From: Shimia ponticola
Lineage (GTDB): Bacteria; Pseudomonadota; Alphaproteobacteria; Rhodobacterales; Rhodobacteraceae
Assembly: GCF_007995215.1 (NCBI RefSeq)
Contig: NZ_VCDK01000006.1
Location: forward strand, 124,001 to 188,000
Reading direction: 5' to 3'
Length of the DNA stretch: 64,000 bases
How positions within the stretch are numbered: position 1 is the first letter of the stretch; every line of letters begins with the position of its first letter. The notes beneath the pieces are model-generated. The model searched no databases. It was not told the DNA's origin and was given only the letters and a program-made list of their open reading frames with translations. The position numbers and the translations under genes are program-made. Shown in pieces: positions 1 through 8,027 of the stretch.

Positions 1-101
1 AAACCGGTCAGCTGGTCCAGGACACCCGGCTCATGAAACCAGTGCCCGGTGCTGATCTGATTTCGGCGGTCGAACAGGCTTTGGATTTCGCTGGCAAATG
101 A
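1..101 (+). CDS. C-terminus of a receiver-domain (response regulator-like) protein, partial
   Basis: Only the last 32 codons lie in the window (reading frame starting at base 3, stop TGA at 99-101). The tail contains LMKPVPGADLISAVEQAL. This resembles the end of a CheY-like receiver domain: the conserved Lys-Pro after beta-5, followed by the alpha-5 helix. It could therefore be a stand-alone response regulator or the C-terminus of a hybrid histidine kinase. The phospho-acceptor aspartate would lie upstream of the window, so the assignment rests on the KP motif and helix pattern alone. Confidence 0.5.
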   Translation, partial: TGQLVQDTRLMKPVPGADLISAVEQALDFAGK

Positions 102-350
102 TCCGGTTAGTCTCGTTGCTAGGGCTGTGGGTCGTGATCGATCCATGCCCCGCGACTTAGATCCGCGACTTCGACCACCAGCCAGCTTAGCTGCATGCAC
201 GTATCTCTTGCTGAAGAGCTTGAGTGCTTTTGCGCAGGAGGGGCGGCCAATCGGGTCTATGTGTGGCCCAGGATGAATAACCGGCAACCTTTGAGAAGGT
301 GCCCACCGTAAGCACTTTGGCGATAGACTAGATCTGAGAGAGCGGTTTTT
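102..350. other. Non-coding stretch between receiver-domain gene and tRNA-Ala
   Basis: About 250 bases with no convincing open frame on either strand and no clear hairpin with a T-tract. The part next to the tRNA would be the 3' trailer of the minus-strand tRNA transcript. I see nothing else in it. Confidence 0.5.
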
Positions 351-426
<76 letters not shown>

Positions 427-506
427 ATCCGTTCCGTGCATGTACGGAAGGGGGCGAAAGGGATCAAGTCTAAAACGACCCCATTCGCCTTTGTTATCGA
501 CCGATA

Positions 507-842
507 TTAGTCGTCGCTGTCATCGGCTGGCACATCGGCCAGTTCGTCGAGCGATACGTTCTGATCATCGTCGTCATCATCCAGAACATCATCGCCCAGA
601 TCCACGTCGACATCCGAATCGTCATCATCGTCCAGAACGACATCTTCTTCGTCCGTGCTCGATGTTTTCAGCTTTTTGGTTTGCGCATCTTCGGCATCCG
701 CAACCATGGTGCGGCCTTTGCCGGTGTCGAGCGTCACGACCTCGCCCGTGTAAGGGCTGACGATTGGGTCTTTGTTCAGGTCGTAGAAGCGTTTGCCTGT
801 GGTCGGGCAAACACGTTTTACACCCCATTCTTCCTTGGGCAT
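507..842 (-). CDS. TIGR02300 / FYDLN_acid family protein
   Basis: A 111-residue protein of the alphaproteobacterial FYDLN_acid family. The start is at 842, preceded by GGAAAG on the minus strand, and gives MPKEEWGVKRVCPTTGKRF at the N-terminus. The signature FYDLN follows at about residues 19-23, then a PIVSPYTGE stretch. The N-terminal 45 residues look like a small compact module with one Cys and a treble-clef-like CPTTGKRFYDLNK pattern. The C-terminal half is almost pure Asp/Glu with some Ser and Val, hence intrinsically disordered and strongly negative. The family's function is unknown to me. A longer upstream extension in the same frame lacks family similarity and was not used. It stands alone next to tRNA-Ala. 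Confidence 0.9.
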   Translation of the reverse strand: MPKEEWGVKRVCPTTGKRFYDLNKDPIVSPYTGEVVTLDTGKGRTMVADAEDAQTKKLKTSSTDEEDVVLDDDDDSDVDVDLGDDVLDDDDDDQNVSLDELADVPADDSDD

Positions 843-1101
843 GGCGGCTTTCCTTTTTCCGCTGACGGTCCCGTCCAGATGGTTGTCGGTGTCGTCGCTG
901 CAATTTGTACAATCTTGGCCTGCTGCCACAGCCGCGCAGGGCTGTCAAACCAAAGCGCGCTCATTCGGCAGGTGCCGAGCATATGTGGTGCTTAGAACGG
1001 TGAAACAAGGGCTGTGCGATCAAGGTTGGTCTGGCTTAACCCAGCAAAGACGCTTGTTCCCGATCAGGTGGGCTGGCACCTTGCGCCAGAGGAGAAATGG
1101 C

Positions 1102-1797
1102 GTGGCAGACAGTCTTACACTAGAGGGCGATCCGCCGATTACCGTGCATTTGCGCCGCTCGGTGCGCGCGCGACGGTTGAGCTTGCGTGTCTCGCGTTTG
1201 GATGGTCGCGTGACGATGACCGTTCCCAAACGCCTGCCCTTGCACGAGGCGCGCGCCTTTGCAGTGGACAAGCAGTCTTGGCTGACACGCCATCTGGCCG
1301 AGCAGGTGCCGCCCGCTGCGGTAGTGCCCGGTGCGGTCCTGCCGTTTCAGGGACAAGGGCATGAAATCGTTCCGGCACCTCTACGGTCACCACGTATCGA
1401 GGATGGACGATTGTTGGTTCCGGAACGCGACAGTGACAGGACGCCGGCCCGCGTTGCGGCATTCCTAAAGGCCCAGGCGCGCGAAAGGCTGGTGACCGCC
1501 TCTGATCATTACTCCGGACTGTTGGGCCGCCCATATGCGCGAATGACTTTGCGCGATACGCGCAGCCGTTGGGGCTCGTGTTCGTCGCAAGGGGCGTTGA
1601 TGTATTCATGGCGATTGATCATGGCGCCGCCTGAGGTGCTGAACTACGTGGCCGCGCACGAGGTCGCGCATTTGGCCGAGATGAACCATTCGCCCGCCTT
1701 TTGGGCCATCGTAGAGCGCCTCTTTCCGGATCATGCCCAGCAGAAACTGTGGCTGCGCAAGCATGGTCACCAGCTTCAGCGTTGGCAATTCGCATAA
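1102..1797 (+). CDS. YgjP/DUF45-type zinc metallopeptidase (M48-like)
   Basis: A 231-residue protein of the YgjP-like (DUF45/SprT-related) metallopeptidase family. The C-terminal domain carries the zinc site: AHEVAHLAEMNHSPAFW contains HExxH, with a third histidine in the downstream NHSPAFW segment. Ahead of it are the family hallmarks TRSRWGSCSSQG and NYVAAHE. The GTG start at 1102 is chosen because AGGAG lies seven bases upstream and family similarity (ITVHLRRSVRARRLSLRVS) begins soon after; the open frame extends further upstream without similarity. Likely a cytoplasmic protease or repair-associated hydrolase; the substrate is unknown. Confidence 0.85.
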   Translation: MADSLTLEGDPPITVHLRRSVRARRLSLRVSRLDGRVTMTVPKRLPLHEARAFAVDKQSWLTRHLAEQVPPAAVVPGAVLPFQGQGHEIVPAPLRSPRIEDGRLLVPERDSDRTPARVAAFLKAQARERLVTASDHYSGLLGRPYARMTLRDTRSRWGSCSSQGALMYSWRLIMAPPEVLNYVAAHEVAHLAEMNHSPAFWAIVERLFPDHAQQKLWLRKHGHQLQRWQFA

Positions 1798-1820
1798 GGA
1801 TTGACGGCGCGCCACAATTT

Positions 1821-1847
1821 GTGATCACGTTTTTCAATGTTGATCAC
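1821..1847. promoter_or_regulatory. Twin TGATCA palindromes over the start of the GntR gene (putative operator)
   Basis: A perfect GTGATCAC lies at 1821-1828 and a one-mismatch copy TTGATCAC at 1840-1847, with centres 19 bp apart. The second copy covers the GntR gene's start codon region, as expected for autorepression. The same core forms pairs upstream of sucC and sdhC (there 21 bp apart). Assigning it as the operator of the adjacent GntR protein is inference. Confidence 0.5.
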
Positions 1848-2487
1848 GTCTCGCCCCGATGTTCCCGGCACCTCAGCCCATGACACTGTCTACAGGGCGC
1901 TACGGTCCCGCATCATGCACGGAGAACTGGAACCGGGCGCGGCACTGACCTTGCGCGGCATCGGCAAGGAATTTGGCGTGTCGATGACTCCGGTGCGCGA
2001 GGCCTTGCGCCGCCTGACCGCTGAAGGGGCGCTGTCCTTGAGCGCCTCGGGCCGGGTTGCGACGCCTGAACTCAGCAATGACAGGATCGAGGAACTGGCC
2101 GCGCTGCGTGCCTTGATCGAAACAGAATTGGCGTCGCGCGCATTGCCTCGGGCCCACATGGCGCTGATCGAACGGCTTGGGACGATCAATAACGTATGCT
2201 CTCAGGCCATCGCCCGGAAAGATGCCGTGGGTTATATCCGTGCGAACCTCGAGTTTCATAGAACGCTTTATCTGCGCGCTCAGGCTCCGGCGATGTTGGC
2301 CATGGCCGAGACCGTGTGGCTGCAACTGGGGCCGACAATGCGGTCGCTCTATGGACGTTTGCGCCGGACTGAAGGCCCCGTGCAGCACAAGATGATCCTT
2401 GCAGCGTTGCGCGCAGGCGATGAACCGGGGCTTCGGCTTGCGGTGCGGGCCGATGTGACACAGGGCTTGCGAATGCTGGCCGGTTAG
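1837..2487 (+). CDS. GntR-family transcriptional regulator with FCD domain
   Basis: A 216-residue regulator. Residues about 15-75 form the GntR winged helix-turn-helix, with RIMHGELEPGAALTLRGIG and the recognition helix region SMTPVREALRRL. Residues about 85-210 are the all-helical FCD effector domain, with ELAALRALIETELAS, the helix around EFHRTLY and QHKMILAALRAGD. Two FCD-type histidines (in EFHRTLY and QHKMI) are visible; the third usual position reads Asp (AVRADV). FCD domains bind carboxylic acids, often with a metal. The gene is a single unit between the peptidase and nth. Its start codon is embedded in paired TGATCA palindromes like those before sucC and sdhC, so TCA-cycle control is a reasonable but unproven guess. 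No strong ribosome binding site is seen. Confidence 0.9.
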   Translation: MLITSRPDVPGTSAHDTVYRALRSRIMHGELEPGAALTLRGIGKEFGVSMTPVREALRRLTAEGALSLSASGRVATPELSNDRIEELAALRALIETELASRALPRAHMALIERLGTINNVCSQAIARKDAVGYIRANLEFHRTLYLRAQAPAMLAMAETVWLQLGPTMRSLYGRLRRTEGPVQHKMILAALRAGDEPGLRLAVRADVTQGLRMLAG

Positions 2488-2517
2488 GCGTTGCAACGTC
2501 CGGGTCGCTCCCGCTAG

Positions 2518-3189
2518 ATGCCCGCCATGGCAAAAACGGCAAAACCAGCAAAACAGCTCGATTACACAACGATGCGTGAAATTTTCACGCGCTTCGAGGC
2601 GTCCGATCCCGCGCCCAAGGGCGAGTTGAACCACGTCAACGCTTACACGCTTGTCGTGGCAGTGGCGCTATCGGCACAAGCGACGGACAAGGGGGTCAAC
2701 AAGGCCACGGAAGAGCTGTTCAAGATCGCCGATACGCCACAAAAAATGCTGGATCTGGGCGAAGAGGGGCTGATCGAGCATATCAAGACCATCGGCCTGT
2801 TCCGCAACAAGGCCAAAAACGTCATCAAACTGAGCCAGATCCTTGTGGATCAGTATGGCGGCGTTGTTCCGAATTCGCGTGCCGCGCTGGAAGGTTTGCC
2901 GGGCGTCGGCCGCAAGACGGCAAATGTTGTTCTGAACATGTGGTGGCAGTTCCCGTCACAGGCTGTGGACACGCACATCTTTCGGGTCGGCAACCGGACA
3001 GGTATCTGCCCTGGCAAAGATGTCGTCGCCGTCGAACGCGCGATTGAAGACAACGTGCCAACCGACTTTCAACTCCATGCGCATCACTGGTTGATCCTGC
3101 ATGGCCGCTATATCTGCGTAGCCCGCAAACCCAAATGCGGAGCCTGCATTATCAAGGACCTGTGTCCGTTCGAGGAGAAGACCGCGTGA
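2518..3189 (+). CDS. nth: Endonuclease III (DNA glycosylase/AP lyase)
   Basis: A 223-residue base-excision repair enzyme that removes oxidised pyrimidines and cleaves abasic sites. The helix-hairpin-helix LPGVGRKTANVVLN carries the catalytic Lys. VDTHIFRVGNR holds the catalytic Asp. The C-terminal iron-sulfur loop is complete with spacing C-x6-C-x2-C-x5-C (CVARKPKCGACIIKDLC). Length fits the family plus a short lysine-rich N-terminal extension. ATG at 2518 or the in-frame ATG at 2527 are both possible starts. The stop overlaps the GTG start of the adenosine kinase gene (GTGA), so the two are probably translationally coupled. Confidence 0.96.
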   Translation: MPAMAKTAKPAKQLDYTTMREIFTRFEASDPAPKGELNHVNAYTLVVAVALSAQATDKGVNKATEELFKIADTPQKMLDLGEEGLIEHIKTIGLFRNKAKNVIKLSQILVDQYGGVVPNSRAALEGLPGVGRKTANVVLNMWWQFPSQAVDTHIFRVGNRTGICPGKDVVAVERAIEDNVPTDFQLHAHHWLILHGRYICVARKPKCGACIIKDLCPFEEKTA

Positions 3190-4178
3190 GCAAAACGTAC
3201 AAAGTTGTCGGCATCGGCAATGCAGTTTCCGATGTGATTGCACAGGCCAGTGACACGTTTCTGGATCACATGGGGATCGAGAAGGGGATCATGCAACTGA
3301 TCGAACGTGAGCGGGCCGAAGTTCTCTATGCCGCCATGGACGGTCGCACGGAAACACCCGGCGGCTCGGTTGCGAACACGATTGCAGGGCTCGGGACCCT
3401 TGGCATCAAGTCCGCCTTTGTGGGGCGCGTTGCAGATGATGCTTTGGGGCGCACCTATGCACGGACGCTCGCGGATGAAGGGACCGCATTTCCCAATGGA
3501 CCGGTCGAGGGTACCGCTTTGCCGACATCGCGGTCGATGATTTTTGTATCGCCCGATGGTGAGCGTTCGATGAATACCTACCTCGGGATTTCATCCGAGG
3601 TGTCACCTGACGATGTGCCAACCGATGTGTTGGCGGACACCGACTATGTGTTCCTCGAGGGTTATCTGTTCGACAAGGACCCCGGCAAAGCCGCGTTTTA
3701 TCACGCGGCAGAGATTGCCCATGATGCAGGGGCCAAAGTCGGCATTTCGCTATCTGACCCGTTCTGTGTCGACCGCCACCGCGAGGATTTCCGCAAGCTC
3801 GTTTCTGGTGCGATGGATTTTGTGATCTGCAACGAAGCAGAGTTGCTGTCGCTTTACGAAATGGACGACCTTGATGCGGCACTAACGGCCTGTGCCTCTG
3901 AATGCGAACTCGTCGTTTGCACCTGCTCGGGCGACGGCGTGCTGATCAAATCAGGTGATACACGCATCCATGTTCCGGTTCAGGAAATCACACCGGTCGA
4001 TGCCACCGGTGCCGGAGATCAATTCGCCGCCGGGTTCCTCTATGGATTGGTCACGGGGCAGACGCTTGAGGTCGCGGGCAAAATGGGCTGCGCTGCTGCG
4101 GGTGAAGTGATCCGTCACATGGGGCCACGTCCGGTGAGCGACCTGCGCGCCATCTTCGCCGGTCAGGGCCTTATCTGA
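3186..4178 (+). CDS. PfkB-family carbohydrate kinase, adenosine kinase-like
   Basis: A 330-residue ribokinase-superfamily kinase. The N-terminal VVGIGNAVSDVIAQ and the glycine-rich substrate-lid motif GGSVANTIAGLGTLG are typical of the branch annotated as adenosine kinase in alphaproteobacteria. The C-terminal PfkB signature DATGAGDQFAAGFLYGL supplies the catalytic Asp and anion hole. It would phosphorylate a nucleoside or sugar with ATP. The GTG start at 3186 overlaps the nth stop codon. Its 3' end overlaps by eight bases the convergent gene on the other strand. Family certain; substrate less so. Confidence 0.88.
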   Translation: MSKTYKVVGIGNAVSDVIAQASDTFLDHMGIEKGIMQLIERERAEVLYAAMDGRTETPGGSVANTIAGLGTLGIKSAFVGRVADDALGRTYARTLADEGTAFPNGPVEGTALPTSRSMIFVSPDGERSMNTYLGISSEVSPDDVPTDVLADTDYVFLEGYLFDKDPGKAAFYHAAEIAHDAGAKVGISLSDPFCVDRHREDFRKLVSGAMDFVICNEAELLSLYEMDDLDAALTACASECELVVCTCSGDGVLIKSGDTRIHVPVQEITPVDATGAGDQFAAGFLYGLVTGQTLEVAGKMGCAAAGEVIRHMGPRPVSDLRAIFAGQGLI

Positions 4179-4869
4179 CGGCTTCCAGCCATAACTGATC
4201 TATGGCATCCAGAGCCGCAAGGTCCGCCGTGTCCGTATAGCGCGCATGGCGGCCATCTGGCGTGGTGTAATCCAGCTCCTGTTCCCAAGCCTGGGCCTTG
4301 GTCACGGGCTGTCCTTGCGGCTCAATCGGTGTTGCACGGTCAAGCCGGTCCAAAGGACTGCGCGCAAACACGAGCCTTGAGGCACCCGAGGAAAGGTTGA
4401 TCATCGCACAGCCCTGCATCGCCGCCAACGCCATCAGGCGCGCGGACTTTGCCTCAAGCGAACGCAGCGAGATATCGTCGCGCAGCGGGTCGGCTGTTCC
4501 CGTTCCGTAAAAATGTGTGCTCCCGGCAGCGGCATAGACCATATCACAGCCCAGAAAACCGATCACCTTGGGTTTGTAGGTGTGCAGCGTCCAGTAGGCC
4601 GCCGTGAATGCCATCGTTGCCCCGGCAAAGAGAAATCCGCCAAAAGCGTTTTGCGCTGGGACAAAGGCCTCAGCTTCGATCAGGTCTTGCTGTTCTGAGA
4701 TTTCCGTGGGGCGACGTTCTTCTGGGAAGTCCTCGGGAAAGATCAGGTCGTCCCAGTCATCCCGAATTCGCCACGCATTGTTGATCGCCACGATCTTGTC
4801 GATTGGACCACGGTTCCAATCGCGGGCTTCGATGGCGTTGGGCCCGCTGCCCAGAATGAGCACGATCAT
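4171..4869 (-). CDS. Uncharacterised protein with Rossmann-like GSGPNA motif (MptE/DUF115-like)
   Basis: A 232-residue protein with no firm family. The N-terminal MIVLILGSGPNAIEARDW reads as a beta strand followed by a glycine-rich turn, and VIGFLGCDMVYA resembles the second half of MptE/DUF115-like folds, which handle sugar or pterin phosphates near glycan genes. ATG at 4869 has AGGAGAT just upstream; an in-frame start 33 bases earlier is less likely. No signal peptide or membrane segment. It is followed on the other side by a sulfotransferase and a Core-2-type glycosyltransferase, so a role in surface glycan synthesis or modification is suggested by context only. Confidence 0.55.
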   Translation of the reverse strand: MIVLILGSGPNAIEARDWNRGPIDKIVAINNAWRIRDDWDDLIFPEDFPEERRPTEISEQQDLIEAEAFVPAQNAFGGFLFAGATMAFTAAYWTLHTYKPKVIGFLGCDMVYAAAGSTHFYGTGTADPLRDDISLRSLEAKSARLMALAAMQGCAMINLSSGASRLVFARSPLDRLDRATPIEPQGQPVTKAQAWEQELDYTTPDGRHARYTDTADLAALDAIDQLWLEAVR

Positions 4870-4959
4870 CGCGATCTCCTGCCTTGTCGTCTCGGCGCGC
4901 AAGTTAGCATGTCCAGCACGTGTGACAATGTTGCGCTCGGTGGCGCTGACAGTTTTGGC

Positions 4960-5778
4960 TTATTCGCCTAGCTTCGCGTGAACTTCATCCAGATCGATTT
5001 CGCCTATGGGCATCTTGTTGCCCGGGTTCTCGAAATCGTATTTGAACAGATTGAAATCGCGTTTGTAGATTTCGTAGACCAGATGCATCGACAGATCGTC
5101 GAAGTAGTCTTCTACCGGATGCGCGCGTTTGGGGCCGTGGCCTTCGCTTTCGTTAAAGCGCGGGATCGCGGCAAGGTCCACAACCTGTGGCGTCTCGATC
5201 GCGTCCAGAACCTGCTGCATGCCGTCGTTGAAGCTTTCGGTCCAGAAAATCTTATCGTAGCGGCCACCGTTCACGATGAAGGTGCTAATGTGGCCAGACA
5301 TGGCTGACCAGTGGATGTCTGGCTCCATCGGACGGCGCCACCGGATGGTGTCGCGCGCAAAGAGCAAGAAACGTCGGAACGACTTGATCTGGTCGAACTC
5401 GAAATTGTCTTCCGGGCTGCCAACCTCGATCCCGTATTTCTGGATCAAGAGCGGGACAAGGTTGCCGCGATAGCGTTTGCCATTGCGCTGGATGCCGCAG
5501 ATCTTGTCGAAGAACGAAGACAGGATGCGCGTGTACGGGTTGCGCACGCAGGTGAAGGCATAGGAATTATGCGACTGCACATTGGCCGTGATCGCCGGTT
5601 GGCTGTCTTCGAGGGCCCATTTGTGCATGCCGCCCGTGGCGTCATGGATATCGCCGTCGAAGAATTCCCCGTGATCGGAGTAGTACATTATCTGACCAAT
5701 GGTGGAGCAGGCGCATTTAGGCACCACGCGGTACACCACGCTTTCGCTCTCGGTCATCCATGTTCCCGGAAACCCCAT
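4960..5778 (-). CDS. Sulfotransferase family 2 protein
   Basis: A 272-residue protein resembling carbohydrate sulfotransferases (Sulfotransfer_2, the chondroitin/HNK-1 type). VVPKCACSTIGQIMYY matches the 5'-phosphosulfate loop that binds PAPS. YAFTCVRNPYTRILSSFFDK matches the 3'-phosphate-binding Arg/Ser motif. No signal peptide is apparent, so it would act in the cytoplasm on a precursor. It sits on the opposite strand from the Core-2-type glycosyltransferase, sharing a 131-bp divergent promoter region, and downstream of it is the MptE-like gene. The three probably serve one glycan; the acceptor is unknown. Confidence 0.85.
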   Translation of the reverse strand: MGFPGTWMTESESVVYRVVPKCACSTIGQIMYYSDHGEFFDGDIHDATGGMHKWALEDSQPAITANVQSHNSYAFTCVRNPYTRILSSFFDKICGIQRNGKRYRGNLVPLLIQKYGIEVGSPEDNFEFDQIKSFRRFLLFARDTIRWRRPMEPDIHWSAMSGHISTFIVNGGRYDKIFWTESFNDGMQQVLDAIETPQVVDLAAIPRFNESEGHGPKRAHPVEDYFDDLSMHLVYEIYKRDFNLFKYDFENPGNKMPIGEIDLDEVHAKLGE

Positions 5779-5808
5779 AGCTATGCCCCAAAACTCGTCT
5801 AGTTGATC

Positions 5809-5830
5809 TTGCGATGCCTAGAAATCGCAA
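5809..5830. repeat. Inverted repeat TTGCGAT-N8-ATCGCAA in the divergent sulfotransferase/glycosyltransferase promoter
   Basis: Seven-base perfect arms at 5809-5815 and 5824-5830 separated by eight bases. It sits in the divergent intergenic region just upstream of the sulfotransferase start. Could be an operator or a small RNA hairpin in the sulfotransferase leader; no other copies were noticed. Confidence 0.35.
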
Positions 5831-5909
5831 AGAAACCCTGTCTATTCAACGCCTGTTCACATAATCTGTCGAAAACAATCCAATGTCACTGAGGTAGATC
5901 GTTCACGGT

Positions 5910-7487
5910 ATGGCAAAAATCGCCTACATTTTGCTGTGTCACAAGGACCCGAAGTCCATCATCGATCAGGCCAATCGTCTGACCGCTGTTGGCGATTTCA
6001 TCTCGATCCACTTCGACAAACGGGCCAAGGCCGAACATTTTGACGCCATCACAGGCGCGCTGGCCGACAATCCGAATGTCACCTTTGCCAAGAAACGGAT
6101 CAAATGCGGTTGGGGTGAATGGTCGCTCGTCCAAGCCACGCTGCACGCGGTCGAGGCGGCGGTCGACGCCTTTCCCAAGGCAACGCATTTCTACATGCTG
6201 TCTGGCGATTGTCAGGCAATCAAGACGGCCGAATATGCGCATCGGTTCCTCGACACGCATGACAAGGATTTCGTCGAAAGCTTCGATTATTTCGAGTCCG
6301 ACTGGATCAAGACCGGGATGAAGGAAGAGCGGTTGATCTACCGTCATTTCTTTAACGAACGCACACAGAAAAAGAGGTTCTACTGGTCCTACAATCTGCA
6401 AAAGCGGATGGGTTGGACCCGTGAGGTTCCGTCCGACATTCAGGTCATGATCGGGTCGCAGTGGTGGTGCCTGCGCCGCCGCACGATCGAGGCCATTTTA
6501 GAGTTCACAAGGCAACGCCGCGACGTGATGCGCTTTTTCGCAACCACGTGGATTCCGGACGAGACATTCTTTCAGACGCTGGTCCGCCATCTGGTCCCTG
6601 AAAAAGAGATCGAGACGCGCACGCTGACCTTCTTGATGTTCACGGATTACGGGATGCCCGTGGTGTTCTATAACGACCACCACGACCTGCTTTTGAGTCA
6701 GGACTTTTTGTTTGCCCGCAAGATCAGCCCGGAGGCCAAGGAGCTGAAGGAGCGGCTGGGCGCGCTTTATGCCGAGAAGGACGTGGAGTTCCAAATCTCG
6801 AACGAAGGGCGCAGCCTGTTCAAGTTTCTGACCGGACGCGGCAGGACGGGCCGCCGTTTCGCGCCCCGGTTCTGGGAAACCGAAGCGACGCTGGGCCGGG
6901 ACCGCGAATTGCTGATCGTGGTCTGCAAGAAATGGCACGTGGCCAAACGCCTTTTGGCCACCATCAAGCGTGAGGTGAATCTTCCGGTTCTGGAATACCT
7001 CTTTGACGAAGAGGACACCGTGCTGCCCAATCTTGGCGGCATTCAGACAACGCTCGGCAAACGCACGCGTCACCGCAGGTCCTTGATGCGGATGCTGTTT
7101 GATTACTACGAATCGGACCAGCTTTTGATTTGCCTTGATCCGTCCGCGATTGATCTGATGCAGGATTTCCACTCGGACCGCTCCAAGATGAAGATCATGG
7201 AGATCGAGTGTGAGTTCAGCGACGAATACCTTCTGGGACATGCCGCGCGCGTTGGGCTGGCGGGGGATCAGACGCCCGAAGACACGCTCAGGCGTCTTCT
7301 GCCGACCATTCGTCACGATGTAACGTTTGAACATGAGCGTATGCGCGATGCCGGGTTCGAGGACTATTTGCGCATCCAGCAATGGGCCTCGGTCGAGAAA
7401 AACGCCGACGCGATTGAGCATTTCTTGTCAGTGCCGCCGGAAACCGCCAAGAAGATCGCTGAAACCGATTACCTCTTTGTGGACTGA
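5910..7487 (+). CDS. Core-2/I-branching-type glycosyltransferase with DUF5928 C-terminus
   Basis: A 525-residue protein. The first ~300 residues resemble GT14 beta-1,6-N-acetylglucosaminyltransferases: ILLCHKDPKSI at the N-terminus, DFISIHFDKRA, then THFYMLSGDCQAIK, and a WIPDETFFQTLV segment with the acidic pair expected near the catalytic site. The remaining ~220 residues correspond to the DUF5928 region found fused to this enzyme in Rhodobacterales. No transmembrane helix or signal peptide, so it is likely cytoplasmic or membrane-peripheral. It is divergent from a sulfotransferase and followed three bases after its stop by the HIT gene. It probably transfers GlcNAc or a similar sugar to a surface polysaccharide or lipid; donor and acceptor are not known. 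Confidence 0.85.
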   Translation: MAKIAYILLCHKDPKSIIDQANRLTAVGDFISIHFDKRAKAEHFDAITGALADNPNVTFAKKRIKCGWGEWSLVQATLHAVEAAVDAFPKATHFYMLSGDCQAIKTAEYAHRFLDTHDKDFVESFDYFESDWIKTGMKEERLIYRHFFNERTQKKRFYWSYNLQKRMGWTREVPSDIQVMIGSQWWCLRRRTIEAILEFTRQRRDVMRFFATTWIPDETFFQTLVRHLVPEKEIETRTLTFLMFTDYGMPVVFYNDHHDLLLSQDFLFARKISPEAKELKERLGALYAEKDVEFQISNEGRSLFKFLTGRGRTGRRFAPRFWETEATLGRDRELLIVVCKKWHVAKRLLATIKREVNLPVLEYLFDEEDTVLPNLGGIQTTLGKRTRHRRSLMRMLFDYYESDQLLICLDPSAIDLMQDFHSDRSKMKIMEIECEFSDEYLLGHAARVGLAGDQTPEDTLRRLLPTIRHDVTFEHERMRDAGFEDYLRIQQWASVEKNADAIEHFLSVPPETAKKIAETDYLFVD

Positions 7488-7490
7488 TCC

Positions 7491-7874
7491 ATGGCCTATT
7501 CATACGACACCGAAAACATCTTTGCCAAAATCCTGCGCGGCGAAATCCCGAACAACACCGTCATGGAAAGCGAGCATGCGCTGGCCTTTCGGGACATCAA
7601 TCCCCAGGCCCCGGACCATGTGCTGGTGATCCCGAAGGGACCCTATGTCTGCTATGATCACTTTGCGCTTGAGGCGTCAGAGGCCGAGATTGTTGATTTC
7701 ACACGCATGATTGGCGCAGTCGCGCGCGAACTGGGCGTGCAGCCCGGCGAACGCGGAGCCGGGTATCGGCTTTTGTCGAATGCAGGTGAGGACGGCGTGC
7801 AAGAGGTTCCGCACCTGCATGTTCATCTCGTCGCCGGTCGTCGTTTGGGCCGGATGCTGTCACCAGCGTCTTGA
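7491..7874 (+). CDS. HIT family nucleotide hydrolase (HinT-like)
   Basis: A 127-residue histidine triad protein. NIFAKILRGEIP at the N-terminus and the triad VPHLHVHLVAGR (His-x-His-x-His) near the C-terminus are diagnostic of HinT-type purine nucleoside phosphoramidases. The length is normal for the family. The ATG lies three bases after the glycosyltransferase stop, so they are likely co-transcribed, though HIT genes are general housekeeping genes. The preceding frame provides the ribosome binding site. Confidence 0.93.
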   Translation: MAYSYDTENIFAKILRGEIPNNTVMESEHALAFRDINPQAPDHVLVIPKGPYVCYDHFALEASEAEIVDFTRMIGAVARELGVQPGERGAGYRLLSNAGEDGVQEVPHLHVHLVAGRRLGRMLSPAS

Positions 7875-7942
7875 TCCCCGTTGCCCCTGTTGGGTGGTCC
7901 CGCCCGCCTCCCTCTTCGCCAGCTTCTGCTGGCTGTGACCTG

Positions 7943-8013
7943 AGGGGGCGCGCTTCGCGCGCGATTGGCCGTTCCGGCCAACCCTGCGGGGCGAGTATTT
8001 CTAAAACATAGAA
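7943..8013. repeat. Divergent copy of a Rhodobacterales GC-hairpin intergenic repeat
   Basis: Two hairpins in a row: GCGCGC/GCGCGC (7948-7953 with 7957-7962) and TTGGCC/GGCCAA (7965-7970 with 7976-7981). They are followed by GCGAGTATTT and a purine-rich AGAAGG end. The order of two GC hairpins followed by a GAGTATTT-AGAAG tail is the same as in the better-conserved copies near 37.1 kb and 51.8 kb. It lies between convergent genes (HIT and ABC ATPase), consistent with a transcription-terminating role. Confidence 0.5.
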
Positions 8014-8027
8014 GGACCAGGTACGCG

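Noticed and set aside
793-1101. Upstream extension of the YgjP-type peptidase frame
   Set aside because: No family similarity and it overlaps the FYDLN_acid gene on the other strand; GTG at 1102 with AGGAG is a better start.
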